Of a stretch of 64,000 nt of DNA, positions 9,000 through 16,429 are shown piece after piece. Made by a program: the position numbers and the translations under genes. Below the pieces are notes generated by a model, which had not been told where the DNA came from, made no database searches, and saw nothing but the letters and a program-made list of their open reading frames with translations. Source of the stretch: Flavobacteriaceae bacterium EG-1 (GTDB taxonomy: Bacteria; Bacteroidota; Bacteroidia; Flavobacteriales; Flavobacteriaceae); the NCBI RefSeq assembly GCF_009649685.1, contig NZ_WJPK01000001.1, positions 562,760 through 626,759 on the forward strand, in the 5' to 3' direction. Position 1 is the first letter of the stretch, and each line of letters opens with the position of its first letter.

Positions 9000-9512
9000 T
9001 TACTTTCTTTTCAATTCGTAAATGTAGCAAACCGATTGATTAAAATTTCTTTCCTCAATAAACTCAAATCCTAACTTTTTATAGAAGCGATGTGCCTTTA
9101 TATTAGCTTTTAGAGGGTCAATTAAAATTCCATCAACCATTAAATTTTCAAAACATTTTTGAATAGCGATTTTCATCATTGCAGTACCGTATCCTTTGTT
9201 CAGATTCTGTTCTTCCCCAATCCAAATATCTATGGCCCTTTTGTTTCGTTCAACATTTCCCCAATACTTTGTTTCCTCCAAATACGGGTCAATTATTTGT
9301 ATAAAACCTATCGGAATTCCATCCAATTCAGCCATTAATTGCGCTCTCCAATTGGGGTTTCGTTTAAGTTCCAATTCCCAATTCCATTCATCGTCAGGAT
9401 CACAATCAATAACATGCTGTTTTGTATCCCAGTACTTTAACAATGCAAGGTCATTTATGTATGCCGGTCTTAATACAATAGGGGCGACAGGTTTTTTTAT
9501 TTTCTTAGACAT
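9000..9512 (-). CDS. GNAT acetyltransferase resembling the AAC(6')/RimJ-RimL group
   Basis: A 170-residue acetyltransferase. Blocks in order: VLRPAYINDLALLKYWDT, AELDGIPIGFIQIIDPYLEE, DIWIGEEQNLNKGYGTAMMKIAIQKCF (the NKGYGT is the acetyl-CoA pyrophosphate loop), DPLKANIKAHRFYKKLGFEFIE. The layout matches the group that includes aminoglycoside 6'-N-acetyltransferases and the siderophore/protein N-acetyltransferases. Sequence alone does not show that this one modifies a drug, and chromosomal flavobacterial relatives are usually of unknown substrate. The start ATG is followed by a lysine/proline-rich leader (MSKKIKKPVAP). Confidence 0.85.
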   Translation of the reverse strand: MSKKIKKPVAPIVLRPAYINDLALLKYWDTKQHVIDCDPDDEWNWELELKRNPNWRAQLMAELDGIPIGFIQIIDPYLEETKYWGNVERNKRAIDIWIGEEQNLNKGYGTAMMKIAIQKCFENLMVDGILIDPLKANIKAHRFYKKLGFEFIEERNFNQSVCYIYELKRK

Positions 9513-9664
9513 AATTATGCGGTCTAAAATTCAAAATCTCTTGTGAAAAAATCTACGGCTTATACACTTAAATTAGCAAATATTCACCGAATTGAAAAAC
9601 CGATGGGATTTTCAGAAGTGGGCGAGAACTACAATAAATGATATATGTATTGGCAATCGAATTT

Positions 9665-10771
9665 TTAGTTTTCAAACTCTTTCCAGAGGCGTTCTACTAA
9701 TTCCGCTGCAGAAGGTATGTCCTTAATGGCATCAATCCCCATACCAGCGTACATGCCAATTGCAGTAACATCACCTTTTGTTGTTTGGGTGGGAACATTC
9801 CCACTGTACCTTTCTAGTTTCGTTCCATTTTTTTCTTCAACGACGATATCTTTCTCACCAGGGCGAAAACCAGGTTGGGGGCAACCAGCAGCCTCCCACA
9901 TTTTGAAAGTACTATTTCTTAGTATTCTGTGGGTAGCATTTTCCCAACCTTTATTAAGGCATACGGTGAAAACCGTGTCTTCTTTATTTGAGTTAACGAG
10001 GGCATTTTTATACGCATTATGCGCAATACTTTCTTTTGTGGCTACAAACCTGGAACCTAAGACAGCAGCTGCTGCACCTTTTTCAATACACTTTCGAATA
10101 TCATGCCCTGTTGCAATTCCCCCAGATGCCGCAACAGGTGTTGCTCCAGCAACAGATAATACTTCTTCAAGCGCCTTCATTAATGGCATAGAAGCGTGCA
10201 CATGTCCGCCCGCCTCTGTACCTTGGCAGACCAAATAATCGGGTTTCTTTTCCAATGCTTGTAGTGCATTTTCTTTGCTCACTACTTGTATCCCCATTTT
10301 TATAGAATTCTTTTTTAATTTTTCGACAGTTTCATCGTCAGGAATACCCCATGAGAATTGAATGACTTTGATGCCGGCCTCAATAGCTTTATCTAGGGAA
10401 TTTGGCGGAAAGTTCAGGACATAATTGGCAAAAAATGACCCTTTAGTTTGCGAAGCAACATTATTAATTCTTTCATACGATAATTCCGGTGAGACCCATG
10501 TTAAGGGTAAAGCACCCAAAGCTCCAGAATTTGCGACTGCTATAGCTAAGGGTTCAGTTGCTGGTCCTGCTGTAGGCGCTTGTATTATAGGATATTTTAT
10601 GCCTAATAAGGCCATGAGTTTTTTGGAACTGGCATTCAGTTCACCCTTTGAAGTGACTATTAAATCCTTGTTTGTTCCATACAGATTGGAAAGTCCAAAA
10701 AAGGACAAAGCGGTTAAAAGTCCTGTATTTTGAATAAAAACTCTCCTTGACGATTCATTTTTAAATTTCAT
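9665..10771 (-). CDS. Nitronate monooxygenase family flavoprotein with export signal
   Basis: A 368-residue FMN-binding TIM-barrel protein of the nitronate monooxygenase (2-nitropropane dioxygenase) family. These oxidise alkyl nitronates, or in related enzymes reduce enoyl substrates. After an RR-containing leader (SSRRVFIQNTGLLTALSFFG), barrel motifs are clear: GIKYPIIQAPTAGPATEPLAIAVANSGALGALPL near 52-83, CQGTEAGGHVHA (phosphate and catalytic His region, about 185-197) and VAASGGIATGHDIRKCIEKGAAAAVLGSRFV (FMN phosphate, about 213-243). The leader looks Tat-like, which is unusual for this normally cytoplasmic family. The gene is monocistronic. Confidence 0.9.
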   Translation of the reverse strand: MKFKNESSRRVFIQNTGLLTALSFFGLSNLYGTNKDLIVTSKGELNASSKKLMALLGIKYPIIQAPTAGPATEPLAIAVANSGALGALPLTWVSPELSYERINNVASQTKGSFFANYVLNFPPNSLDKAIEAGIKVIQFSWGIPDDETVEKLKKNSIKMGIQVVSKENALQALEKKPDYLVCQGTEAGGHVHASMPLMKALEEVLSVAGATPVAASGGIATGHDIRKCIEKGAAAAVLGSRFVATKESIAHNAYKNALVNSNKEDTVFTVCLNKGWENATHRILRNSTFKMWEAAGCPQPGFRPGEKDIVVEEKNGTKLERYSGNVPTQTTKGDVTAIGMYAGMGIDAIKDIPSAAELVERLWKEFEN

Positions 10772-11186
10772 AAATGTACGTTTTAGAATATTGATGCAAT
10801 GCTCGAAACAAGCCTAGTGCAGGAGGGAAGATGCACTTACTTTTGTAAAATGTACCTAGCAAAAACTTTAGGTGTACTATTTTTCGCGATTAATCAAAAA
10901 GCTAAATAGCAAAGATTTTACAACAATCTAAAAATACATAAACCTTTCGAATAAGCCCAAAGCCCGTATGGTTTATAACTTGTTTTACAGATTGTTATAC
11001 CTTTAATCAGAAGACAAACAAATTAATATTAACGCCGCTATTGCGGGGTTCGTCACCGTTTTATTTTGTGCTATTTTCTTTGTTCTTTTATAAAGAAAAA
11101 AGGTAGTTTAAAGCAAAAATAAAATAGTAATTAACTATAGAGAATTGGACTAGGGCTTTTCATCGGAGGTTTTGTTGTGAGTAGTT
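10772..11186. other. Intergenic stretch downstream of the accessory island
   Basis: No gene of its own is visible. The right half, next to the ATPase gene, contains a short GC hairpin, CCGC-TATT-GCGG (11035-11046). It also has two related blocks, GGTTTATAAC (10970-10979) and GTTATACC (10994-11001), that echo the GTATAACC/GGTTATAC arms of the palindromic element at 12651-12784. It ends with GTTGTGAGTA (11174-11183). The left half is the upstream region of the nitronate monooxygenase gene; I see no convincing promoter. Confidence 0.4.
11174..11183. repeat. 10-bp inverted-repeat arm flanking the ATPase gene
   Basis: GTTGTGAGTA here is the exact reverse complement of TACTCACAAC at 12647-12656, so the ATPase gene is bracketed by a perfect 10-bp inverted repeat. 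The arms lie 4 bp beyond the stop codon and 15 bp before the start codon. This is as expected for a mobile unit or cassette boundary, though ten bases alone are weak evidence. Confidence 0.45.
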
Positions 11187-12632
11187 TTATTTATACTTCA
11201 ATTTTCTCAACATTTCAATTGATTTTTTTAGCTGGGCAGCCGTGAATGCTCGGTTAGAATTATTTTCAGGATGATGAATCGCATTACGGATATATTTAGG
11301 GAGAGAAACAGATTCGGTTTTACCTGATTTTTCATTAATCCAATTTCTATCTTTTTCAACACCATTTAGTTTGGACGGATGAACATCTTCAAGATAACCA
11401 TACAACTCATTATGATAATCAGTTGTGGCAATCTCAAATACAGTATAATTGACTTCTGAATATGAGCTCTTCGATTTCGATATTTTCTCAAGTTTCGTTG
11501 TCTCATTTTTTCTCTTAAACACTTTGATATTTCTGTCGAGATTCACTTTATCAATCATGTAATTTGAATGAGTTGCATAAATGACAATGTGTTTCAAATC
11601 AGTTGTTAGTTTAATAAGTTCCTTCATTAAATTAATCTGGGCTTGAGGGTGTAGGTGAGTCTCTGGCTCATCAAGTAGCATAATCGATTTTCTTAAATTT
11701 TGGTTTACTCTTTCGGTTGAAAGTGTAAGTAGGAAGCTTATAAATTGCTTGAATCCATCACTTCTTTGGCTCGTTGTTTTTGCTTTGTGCTTTACTCCAA
11801 CATCTTCGATTAAAAGAGATACTTTATTGTTGTTGATTTCAAATTTTATTTCAATCGGATGTTCAGGCCAAACCTCATTAATATGTTCAGTAACCTTCTC
11901 GCTCAGTAAAGACTCTAAATTTCTTATTCGAGCCGGGGAGGACAGCTTCTCTATTTTTGCTTCTATTTTATCTTTTGGGATACCCGATAGAATGAAACAA
12001 TTCCTTAATGGAATAGAAGTTTTTGTTGGTTCTTTGGCAAATTCCGAAAGGTCAATTTCATCTAGAATTAGATATTGATCACTGGACTCCCAAAAATTGA
12101 TATCATGAGAATAAGTCCAAAAGAATTTTGGCAAATGTTCTTCAAAAAATTCTTGAAAATCTATTGGTTCACTTTCTTCTTCAGTTTTAGATATTTTTTC
12201 AAGCTTCCCTCCGTTTATTTGATAACCTTTAAGGTTGCTAACCTTAAAAGTTAACTTTTCAATATATTCTTTTGAAGTCGAATCTTCTGGCTCATATTCA
12301 ACACTTAATTCTACCGATTTTACTTCAACTTTAGCTGCGATTTCTTTTGGAAAATCAAAATCCTTAGTAAGTTTTGAGCGTAAAATAGAATTATGGATTT
12401 TTCCAACTGAATATAGAAGGCTCACCTTAACCGGTTCTAGATCATCAAAAAAATCCTCAGGGTAACTCGGTGTCAAACCATCAAACAGTGAAATACCTTT
12501 CAAAATGCTGCTTTTCCCTGATTCATTTATTCCTAATAAACAATATGTATTTGATTTATTTATCGGTTTGAAGTCAATGGTTTCAACTTCAACACTTCTG
12601 AAATTATCTATTTTGATTTGCTCTAAGTTCAT
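11187..12632 (-). CDS. AAA ATPase (SMC/OLD-like) with a C-terminal HEPN-like motif; candidate defence protein
   Basis: A 481-residue ABC-type AAA ATPase of the overcoming-lysogenisation/RecF-like group. Walker A is GINESGKSS (around 34-42). The signature-like region is TSQRSDGFKQFISFLL, Walker B is MLLDEPETHLHPQAQ (around 318-332) and the switch His lies in IYATHSNYMID. No TOPRIM domain follows, unlike OLD nucleases. Instead there is a roughly 90-residue C-terminal segment with LPKYIRNAIHHPENNSN; RNAIHH fits the Rx4H pattern of HEPN ribonucleases. Its neighbour is an Mrr-type nuclease, and the pair is flanked by repeats, which together suggests anti-phage or genome-defence function. That role is inference. 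Confidence 0.82.
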   Translation of the reverse strand: MNLEQIKIDNFRSVEVETIDFKPINKSNTYCLLGINESGKSSILKGISLFDGLTPSYPEDFFDDLEPVKVSLLYSVGKIHNSILRSKLTKDFDFPKEIAAKVEVKSVELSVEYEPEDSTSKEYIEKLTFKVSNLKGYQINGGKLEKISKTEEESEPIDFQEFFEEHLPKFFWTYSHDINFWESSDQYLILDEIDLSEFAKEPTKTSIPLRNCFILSGIPKDKIEAKIEKLSSPARIRNLESLLSEKVTEHINEVWPEHPIEIKFEINNNKVSLLIEDVGVKHKAKTTSQRSDGFKQFISFLLTLSTERVNQNLRKSIMLLDEPETHLHPQAQINLMKELIKLTTDLKHIVIYATHSNYMIDKVNLDRNIKVFKRKNETTKLEKISKSKSSYSEVNYTVFEIATTDYHNELYGYLEDVHPSKLNGVEKDRNWINEKSGKTESVSLPKYIRNAIHHPENNSNRAFTAAQLKKSIEMLRKLKYK

Positions 12633-12638
12633 TTCCTA

Positions 12639-12656
12639 TTTTTAATTACTCACAAC
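12639..12656. repeat. 18-bp leader repeat, copy in front of the ATPase gene
   Basis: TTTTTAATTACTCACAAC (plus strand) matches TTTTTAATTAAGTACAAC at 13705-13722, in front of the Mrr-like gene, at 15 of 18 positions. Both lie 6-15 bp upstream of the respective minus-strand start codons. Read on the coding strand both give GTTGTnnnTAATTAAAAA. A shared leader in front of two unrelated genes is characteristic of gene cassettes. Confidence 0.55.
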
Positions 12657-12784
12657 GGTCTCGTATAACCATCAGTTAAGAGTTTATATGTGTTAGTTTT
12701 GGGTTTAGAATTAACTTTTGCAACTCCGCGTCGATTCGGATGTAGTCGAATCCGACGTAATTGCGGTTATACATTGTTGGGCTT
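12651..12784. repeat. attC-like imperfect palindrome between ATPase and Mrr-like genes
   Basis: Outer arms: GTATAACC (12663-12670) pairs with GGTTATAC (12765-12772), bordered by CACAACGG on one side and ATTGTTGGGC on the other. Inside, CGTCGATTCG (12729-12738) pairs with CGAATC-C-GACG (12747-12757), a 10-bp stem with one extrahelical base. On the minus strand the right edge reads GCCCAAC, which fits the RYYYAAC core of integron attC sites. The opposite edge (GTTGTGA) fits GTTRRRY only partly. Size (about 130 bp) is within the attC range. I see no integrase gene in the window. Confidence 0.5.
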
Positions 12785-12792
12785 AGACATTT

Positions 12793-13689
12793 TTATTCAC
12801 CCTCGAAGAAATCGTTGTCAATTTCTTTCACTTCGTAAATTGTTTTTACTTGAACACCAACATTGTATTCATGCATTAAGTCGACCAGTTTATGTCCATC
12901 AATTAAGATAATTGAATGATGAGCTTCTCTTGCTTTATTAATAGCTGAATCGTCAAATGTTGATGTTGTTATAAACACTCCTTTTGAGGTATCTCCACTC
13001 ATTGCTCCAATGAAATTTCGAATATCCTTTTCACGTACTTTATTTTCATTGTATCGTTTTGCTTGGGTGTAAATCTTTTCAAGACCAAGTTTATCCTCGT
13101 TAATGATTCCGTCTATCCCACCATCACCAGATTTCGAAGTTTCAATAAAATCTCCATATCCCATTTTTTTGAGTAAAATTAATATCACTTTTTCAAAGAA
13201 ATAAGGATCAAGTTCTTTAAGTTTTTCGAGAAGTTCAGTTTTTACTTCAGTTTCAATTGTCTCGAATCCTGTATCGATTAGGTCTTGAGGTGAGGCATTG
13301 GCTACATCAACAGTTTCTAATTCGGTTTTGTCTTCTTTTTTACTTTTAACTGAAGAGCGATGCTGAATAAAATCAGGGTCATTTTGTAGGTCGGACAATA
13401 ACAATTGTCCACTTGCTAAAGCTTGTTTTCCTTTATCTCCGATTTTAACAACTCCTCTCTTTGGATAGAATACAAACTTTCCCATTTTCAGATACGATTT
13501 TCCCCAAAGTATTCGGTCAATCAATGTATTTGCACCAGTACTTGTTTTAATATCTAAAAGTTCTTTCGGTAAATCCGAATAATATTTGTCTCGAACTCTA
13601 ACTGCTAATTCTCGACTGCTTATCGTTTCAATCGAATTAAGTGTTTCTAAAATCGGCATAAAAGTTTCGTGATATTTAGGTAATTCCAT
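12793..13689 (-). CDS. Mrr-type restriction endonuclease
   Basis: A 298-residue protein with the Mrr architecture: an N-terminal winged-helix region (about 1-100, including SSRELAVRVRDKYYSDLP and GKSYLKMGKFVFYPKRGVVKIGDKG), a variable charged linker, and a C-terminal PD-(D/E)XK nuclease domain (about 160-280). Catalytic residues are visible in KSGDGGIDGIINED (Asp) and YTQAKRY (the QxK of this family). Mrr enzymes are type IV restriction enzymes that cut modified foreign DNA. It lacks an obvious methyltransferase partner, consistent with modification-dependent cleavage. It lies in the repeat-flanked island with the ATPase gene. Confidence 0.87.
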   Translation of the reverse strand: MELPKYHETFMPILETLNSIETISSRELAVRVRDKYYSDLPKELLDIKTSTGANTLIDRILWGKSYLKMGKFVFYPKRGVVKIGDKGKQALASGQLLLSDLQNDPDFIQHRSSVKSKKEDKTELETVDVANASPQDLIDTGFETIETEVKTELLEKLKELDPYFFEKVILILLKKMGYGDFIETSKSGDGGIDGIINEDKLGLEKIYTQAKRYNENKVREKDIRNFIGAMSGDTSKGVFITTSTFDDSAINKAREAHHSIILIDGHKLVDLMHEYNVGVQVKTIYEVKEIDNDFFEGE

Positions 13690-13704
13690 TTATTAATTCG
13701 GTTG

Positions 13705-13722
13705 TTTTTAATTAAGTACAAC
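13705..13722. repeat. 18-bp leader repeat, copy in front of the Mrr-like gene
   Basis: TTTTTAATTAAGTACAAC, 15 of 18 positions identical to the copy at 12639-12656; the three differences are consecutive. It marks the upstream edge of the Mrr-like gene and, with the palindromic element, delimits a possible cassette. Confidence 0.55.
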
Positions 13723-13871
13723 AATTGGCTAAACGTACTATTCCATTTAGCCTTTTTGTAGTCCTCCTACAAATCTAATGTTTTTCCATTTTCGCAAGAA
13801 ACTTACTTATCAACAGGAATAAAAGGTGAGCCTCTTGTAACAAATGGCATCAAAACCATACAAACATTCCA

Positions 13872-13916
13872 AATTCTGAAGATGAGATAGCGCAAGAAAC
13901 GTTCATTAAAGGTTAT
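13872..13916 (+). pseudogene. Possible remnant of an ECF sigma factor gene
   Basis: Fifteen codons read NSEDEIAQETFIKGY in frame, with no start and no continuation on either side. DEIAQETFIK is very close to the region-2 signature of ECF sigma factors (DxAQETFIK). The upstream frame is interrupted by a stop about 45 bases earlier and the downstream residues do not resemble region 2.4. In Bacteroidota, ECF sigma genes often precede TonB receptor/DUF4249 pairs like the one that starts at 14038. A deletion when the adjacent island was acquired is a plausible but unproven explanation. Confidence 0.4.
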
Positions 13917-14037
13917 TTTTGCCGCCCAATTAGCGGTTTTAAAAAAATAATTTCATTGGGGTGCAACCTTTACTTTTTTGCTTTGTCTTTCAAACAGTAA
14001 TTAAAAATTAAAACATCAATAAAAAACGAAAAAATCA

Positions 14038-16425
14038 ATGTTTAAAAAATCAAAAGAAATCAAGCTTTTTATGCTATTAGCCGTGCTTTTAAGTACTGCG
14101 CTTAGTGCCCAAGAGAGCTACACGCTTAGCGGTACTATTTCCGATGTAAGTAATGGCGAAACCTTATTTGGAGCTTCGGTATTTTTAAAGGGTACTACAC
14201 TTGGCGTAATAACGAACGAATATGGTTTTTATTCCTTAACGGCGCCTAAAGGCGAATACACTTTAAATATTTCCTATTTAGGATATACCGAAATTAATAA
14301 GGAAGTCTCCTTAAACAGTAATCAGAAATTAGATTTTGAAATTGCTGAATTTGCTAACGAATTAGAAGAGGTGGTCATTACTGCCGAAGAACCCGAAAGA
14401 GCCATATTAAAAAAGCCAGAAATGAGTGTGGCAAAAATGAATATTGCCACTGTAAAACAAATGCCAGTTGTATTGGGTGAAGTAGATGTTTTAAAATCGC
14501 TTCAGATGTTACCAGGTGTAACCAATAATGGTGAAGGTACTGGCGGTTTTCATGTACGTGGTGGTGCCGGAGATCAGAATTTAGTACTACTTGATGAGGC
14601 TATTATTTACAATACCTCGCATATGTTTGGTTTCTTTTCAGTGTTTAATGCCGATGCCATAAAAGATGTAAAACTGTATAAAGGTGGAATTCCTGCTCGT
14701 TTTGGTGGTCGTGTTTCTTCGGTACTAGATGTACGCCAAAAAGATGGCAATAGTAAAAAATTCGAAGCAACCGGAGGCATCGGAATTATATCTAGTCGTT
14801 TAGCAATAGAAGCTCCTTTGTTTAAGGAAAAAGGATCGTTTATTATTGCTGGTAGACGCTCGTATGCCGATCTATTATTAAAAGCAGCCGGGGAAGACAA
14901 CAGCGTTAGTTTTTATGACCTGAATTTAAAAACCAATTACAATATAAACGATAACAACAAATTATACCTGTCCGGGTATTTTGGTAGAGATGCTTTTAAT
15001 ATCGGTGATACTTTTGATGCGCAATATGGTAATACAACCGGAAACTTACGCTGGAATCATATTTTTAATGAAAAGCTTTTTTCTAACTTATCATTAATTG
15101 CGAGTAAATACGATTACAAACTAGGTATTACTGCTGCTGAGTTTGATTGGTTATCGTCTATCAATAATTACAATTTAAAATACGACTTAAAATATTACTT
15201 CTCAGATGCCTTTAAATTAGATTTTGGGCTTAGTGGTATTTATTACGATTTTGATCCAGGTCAGATCAATCCCACTTCAGAAACTTCTGCAGTAAATGAA
15301 TATACTTTAGATCGCAAAAAAGCATTTGAGAGTGGCGTATATGTTAATGCAGAACATAAATTAACTGATCGTTTAAATGCACAGTACGGTCTTAGAATAA
15401 GTGGTTTTACAAGGTTTGGGGGGCAGTCTTTAGTTGACTATGCCAATGATCAACCTGTAGTTTACAACCCGTCTTTAGATATTTACGAAAGAGGTACTTC
15501 TGTTGGTGAAACGTATTACGAAAAAAGTGAAAGTGTTGAGAGCTTTACAAATTTTGAACCTCGCGTTTCTTTAGCCTACGAATTAAATGAGGTTTCTTCA
15601 TTAAAAGCAGGTTTCTCTAGAGTTGCGCAATACATTCATTTGTTATCAAATACTTCTTCGGCAACACCTTTAGATGTATGGACACCTAGTGGGAAATTTA
15701 TAAAACCCCAATTATCCAATCAGTATGCTTTAGGCTATTTTAGAAATTTTAAAGACAAAGCTTATTCTTTAGAAGTTGAAACTTATTTTAAGAATACAGA
15801 TAATAGAATCGACTATATTGATGGTTCAGATTTAATAGGACAAAATACCATAGAAACTGAGATTTTAAATGGTGAATCTAGGGCCTATGGTTTGGAATTA
15901 TTGCTTCGAAAAAACGAAGGTGATTTTACTGGATGGGTTGCGTATACCTTATCAAAATCTGAGCAACGCACACCAGGAGGCACCGCGGGAGGCTTGGGTA
16001 TTAACGATGGAGAATGGTACGATTCGTATTACGATAGAACCCACGATATATCTGTTTCTGGCGCTTACAAATTAAATGATAAATTAAGTTTTGGTGCCAA
16101 TCTTGTTTTTCAGACCGGAAGACCTGTAACCTATCCGAACGGCCAATACGAATACGAAGGAATATCGGTTGCCAGTTACGCCGAAAGAAATTCAGATCGC
16201 TTACCGGCATACCATCGTTTAGATCTCTCGGTAAATTATAAACCAAATAGAAAACCAGAAAAGAGATTTAAAGGCGAGTGGGTTTTGGGTATTTATAATG
16301 CCTATAACCGTAAAAATGCGGCCTCAATTTCTTTTGGGCAGAATGTAGAAACAGGCGCTAACGAAGCCACTAGAACTGCAATTTTTGGTATTGTACCTTC
16401 ATTAACCTACAATTTTAAATTTTAA
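14038..16425 (+). CDS. TonB-dependent outer-membrane receptor with carboxypeptidase-D-like domain
   Basis: A 795-residue receptor. Signal peptide MFKKSKEIKLFMLLAVLLSTALSAQ is followed by a carboxypeptidase-regulatory-like beta domain (about 28-115, with GTISDVSNGETLFGASVFLKG). The plug is at about 135-235 (VLKSLQMLPGVTNNGEGTGGFHVRGGAGDQNLVLLDEA). A 22-strand-type barrel follows and ends in SLTYNFKF with a C-terminal phenylalanine. It imports a ligand across the outer membrane using TonB energy. It lacks the extra SusC features and is paired not with SusD but with a DUF4249 lipoprotein 4 bp downstream, so the pair is an operon. Ligand unknown. Confidence 0.92.
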   Translation: MFKKSKEIKLFMLLAVLLSTALSAQESYTLSGTISDVSNGETLFGASVFLKGTTLGVITNEYGFYSLTAPKGEYTLNISYLGYTEINKEVSLNSNQKLDFEIAEFANELEEVVITAEEPERAILKKPEMSVAKMNIATVKQMPVVLGEVDVLKSLQMLPGVTNNGEGTGGFHVRGGAGDQNLVLLDEAIIYNTSHMFGFFSVFNADAIKDVKLYKGGIPARFGGRVSSVLDVRQKDGNSKKFEATGGIGIISSRLAIEAPLFKEKGSFIIAGRRSYADLLLKAAGEDNSVSFYDLNLKTNYNINDNNKLYLSGYFGRDAFNIGDTFDAQYGNTTGNLRWNHIFNEKLFSNLSLIASKYDYKLGITAAEFDWLSSINNYNLKYDLKYYFSDAFKLDFGLSGIYYDFDPGQINPTSETSAVNEYTLDRKKAFESGVYVNAEHKLTDRLNAQYGLRISGFTRFGGQSLVDYANDQPVVYNPSLDIYERGTSVGETYYEKSESVESFTNFEPRVSLAYELNEVSSLKAGFSRVAQYIHLLSNTSSATPLDVWTPSGKFIKPQLSNQYALGYFRNFKDKAYSLEVETYFKNTDNRIDYIDGSDLIGQNTIETEILNGESRAYGLELLLRKNEGDFTGWVAYTLSKSEQRTPGGTAGGLGINDGEWYDSYYDRTHDISVSGAYKLNDKLSFGANLVFQTGRPVTYPNGQYEYEGISVASYAERNSDRLPAYHRLDLSVNYKPNRKPEKRFKGEWVLGIYNAYNRKNAASISFGQNVETGANEATRTAIFGIVPSLTYNFKF

Positions 16426-16429
16426 GAAC

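Larger units (their letters stand above)
13690..14037. other. Intergenic stretch with hairpin and sigma-factor remnant
   Basis: It holds the second leader repeat (13705-13722) and a hairpin GGCTAAA-N12-TTTAGCC followed by TTTTT (13727-13757). The latter has the form of a plus-strand terminator although no plus-strand gene precedes it. A decayed piece resembling an ECF sigma factor lies at 13872-13916. The last 100 bases are the leader of the TonB receptor operon, AT-rich and without a clear TAnnTTTG box. Confidence 0.5.

Noticed and set aside
9000-9512. Aminoglycoside resistance gene
   Set aside because: The protein has the GNAT layout of AAC(6')-type enzymes, but that group also includes many non-resistance acetyltransferases, and no mobile element or resistance neighbour is present.
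9717-10238. Long plus-strand open frame opposite the nitronate monooxygenase gene
   Set aside because: It is the antisense of a well-conserved enzyme and its translation shows no domain, so length alone is not evidence.
13727-13757. Terminator for a gene upstream on the plus strand
   Set aside because: The hairpin followed by TTTTT looks like a terminator, but no plus-strand gene ends before it; it may belong to the decayed region or be a leader structure.
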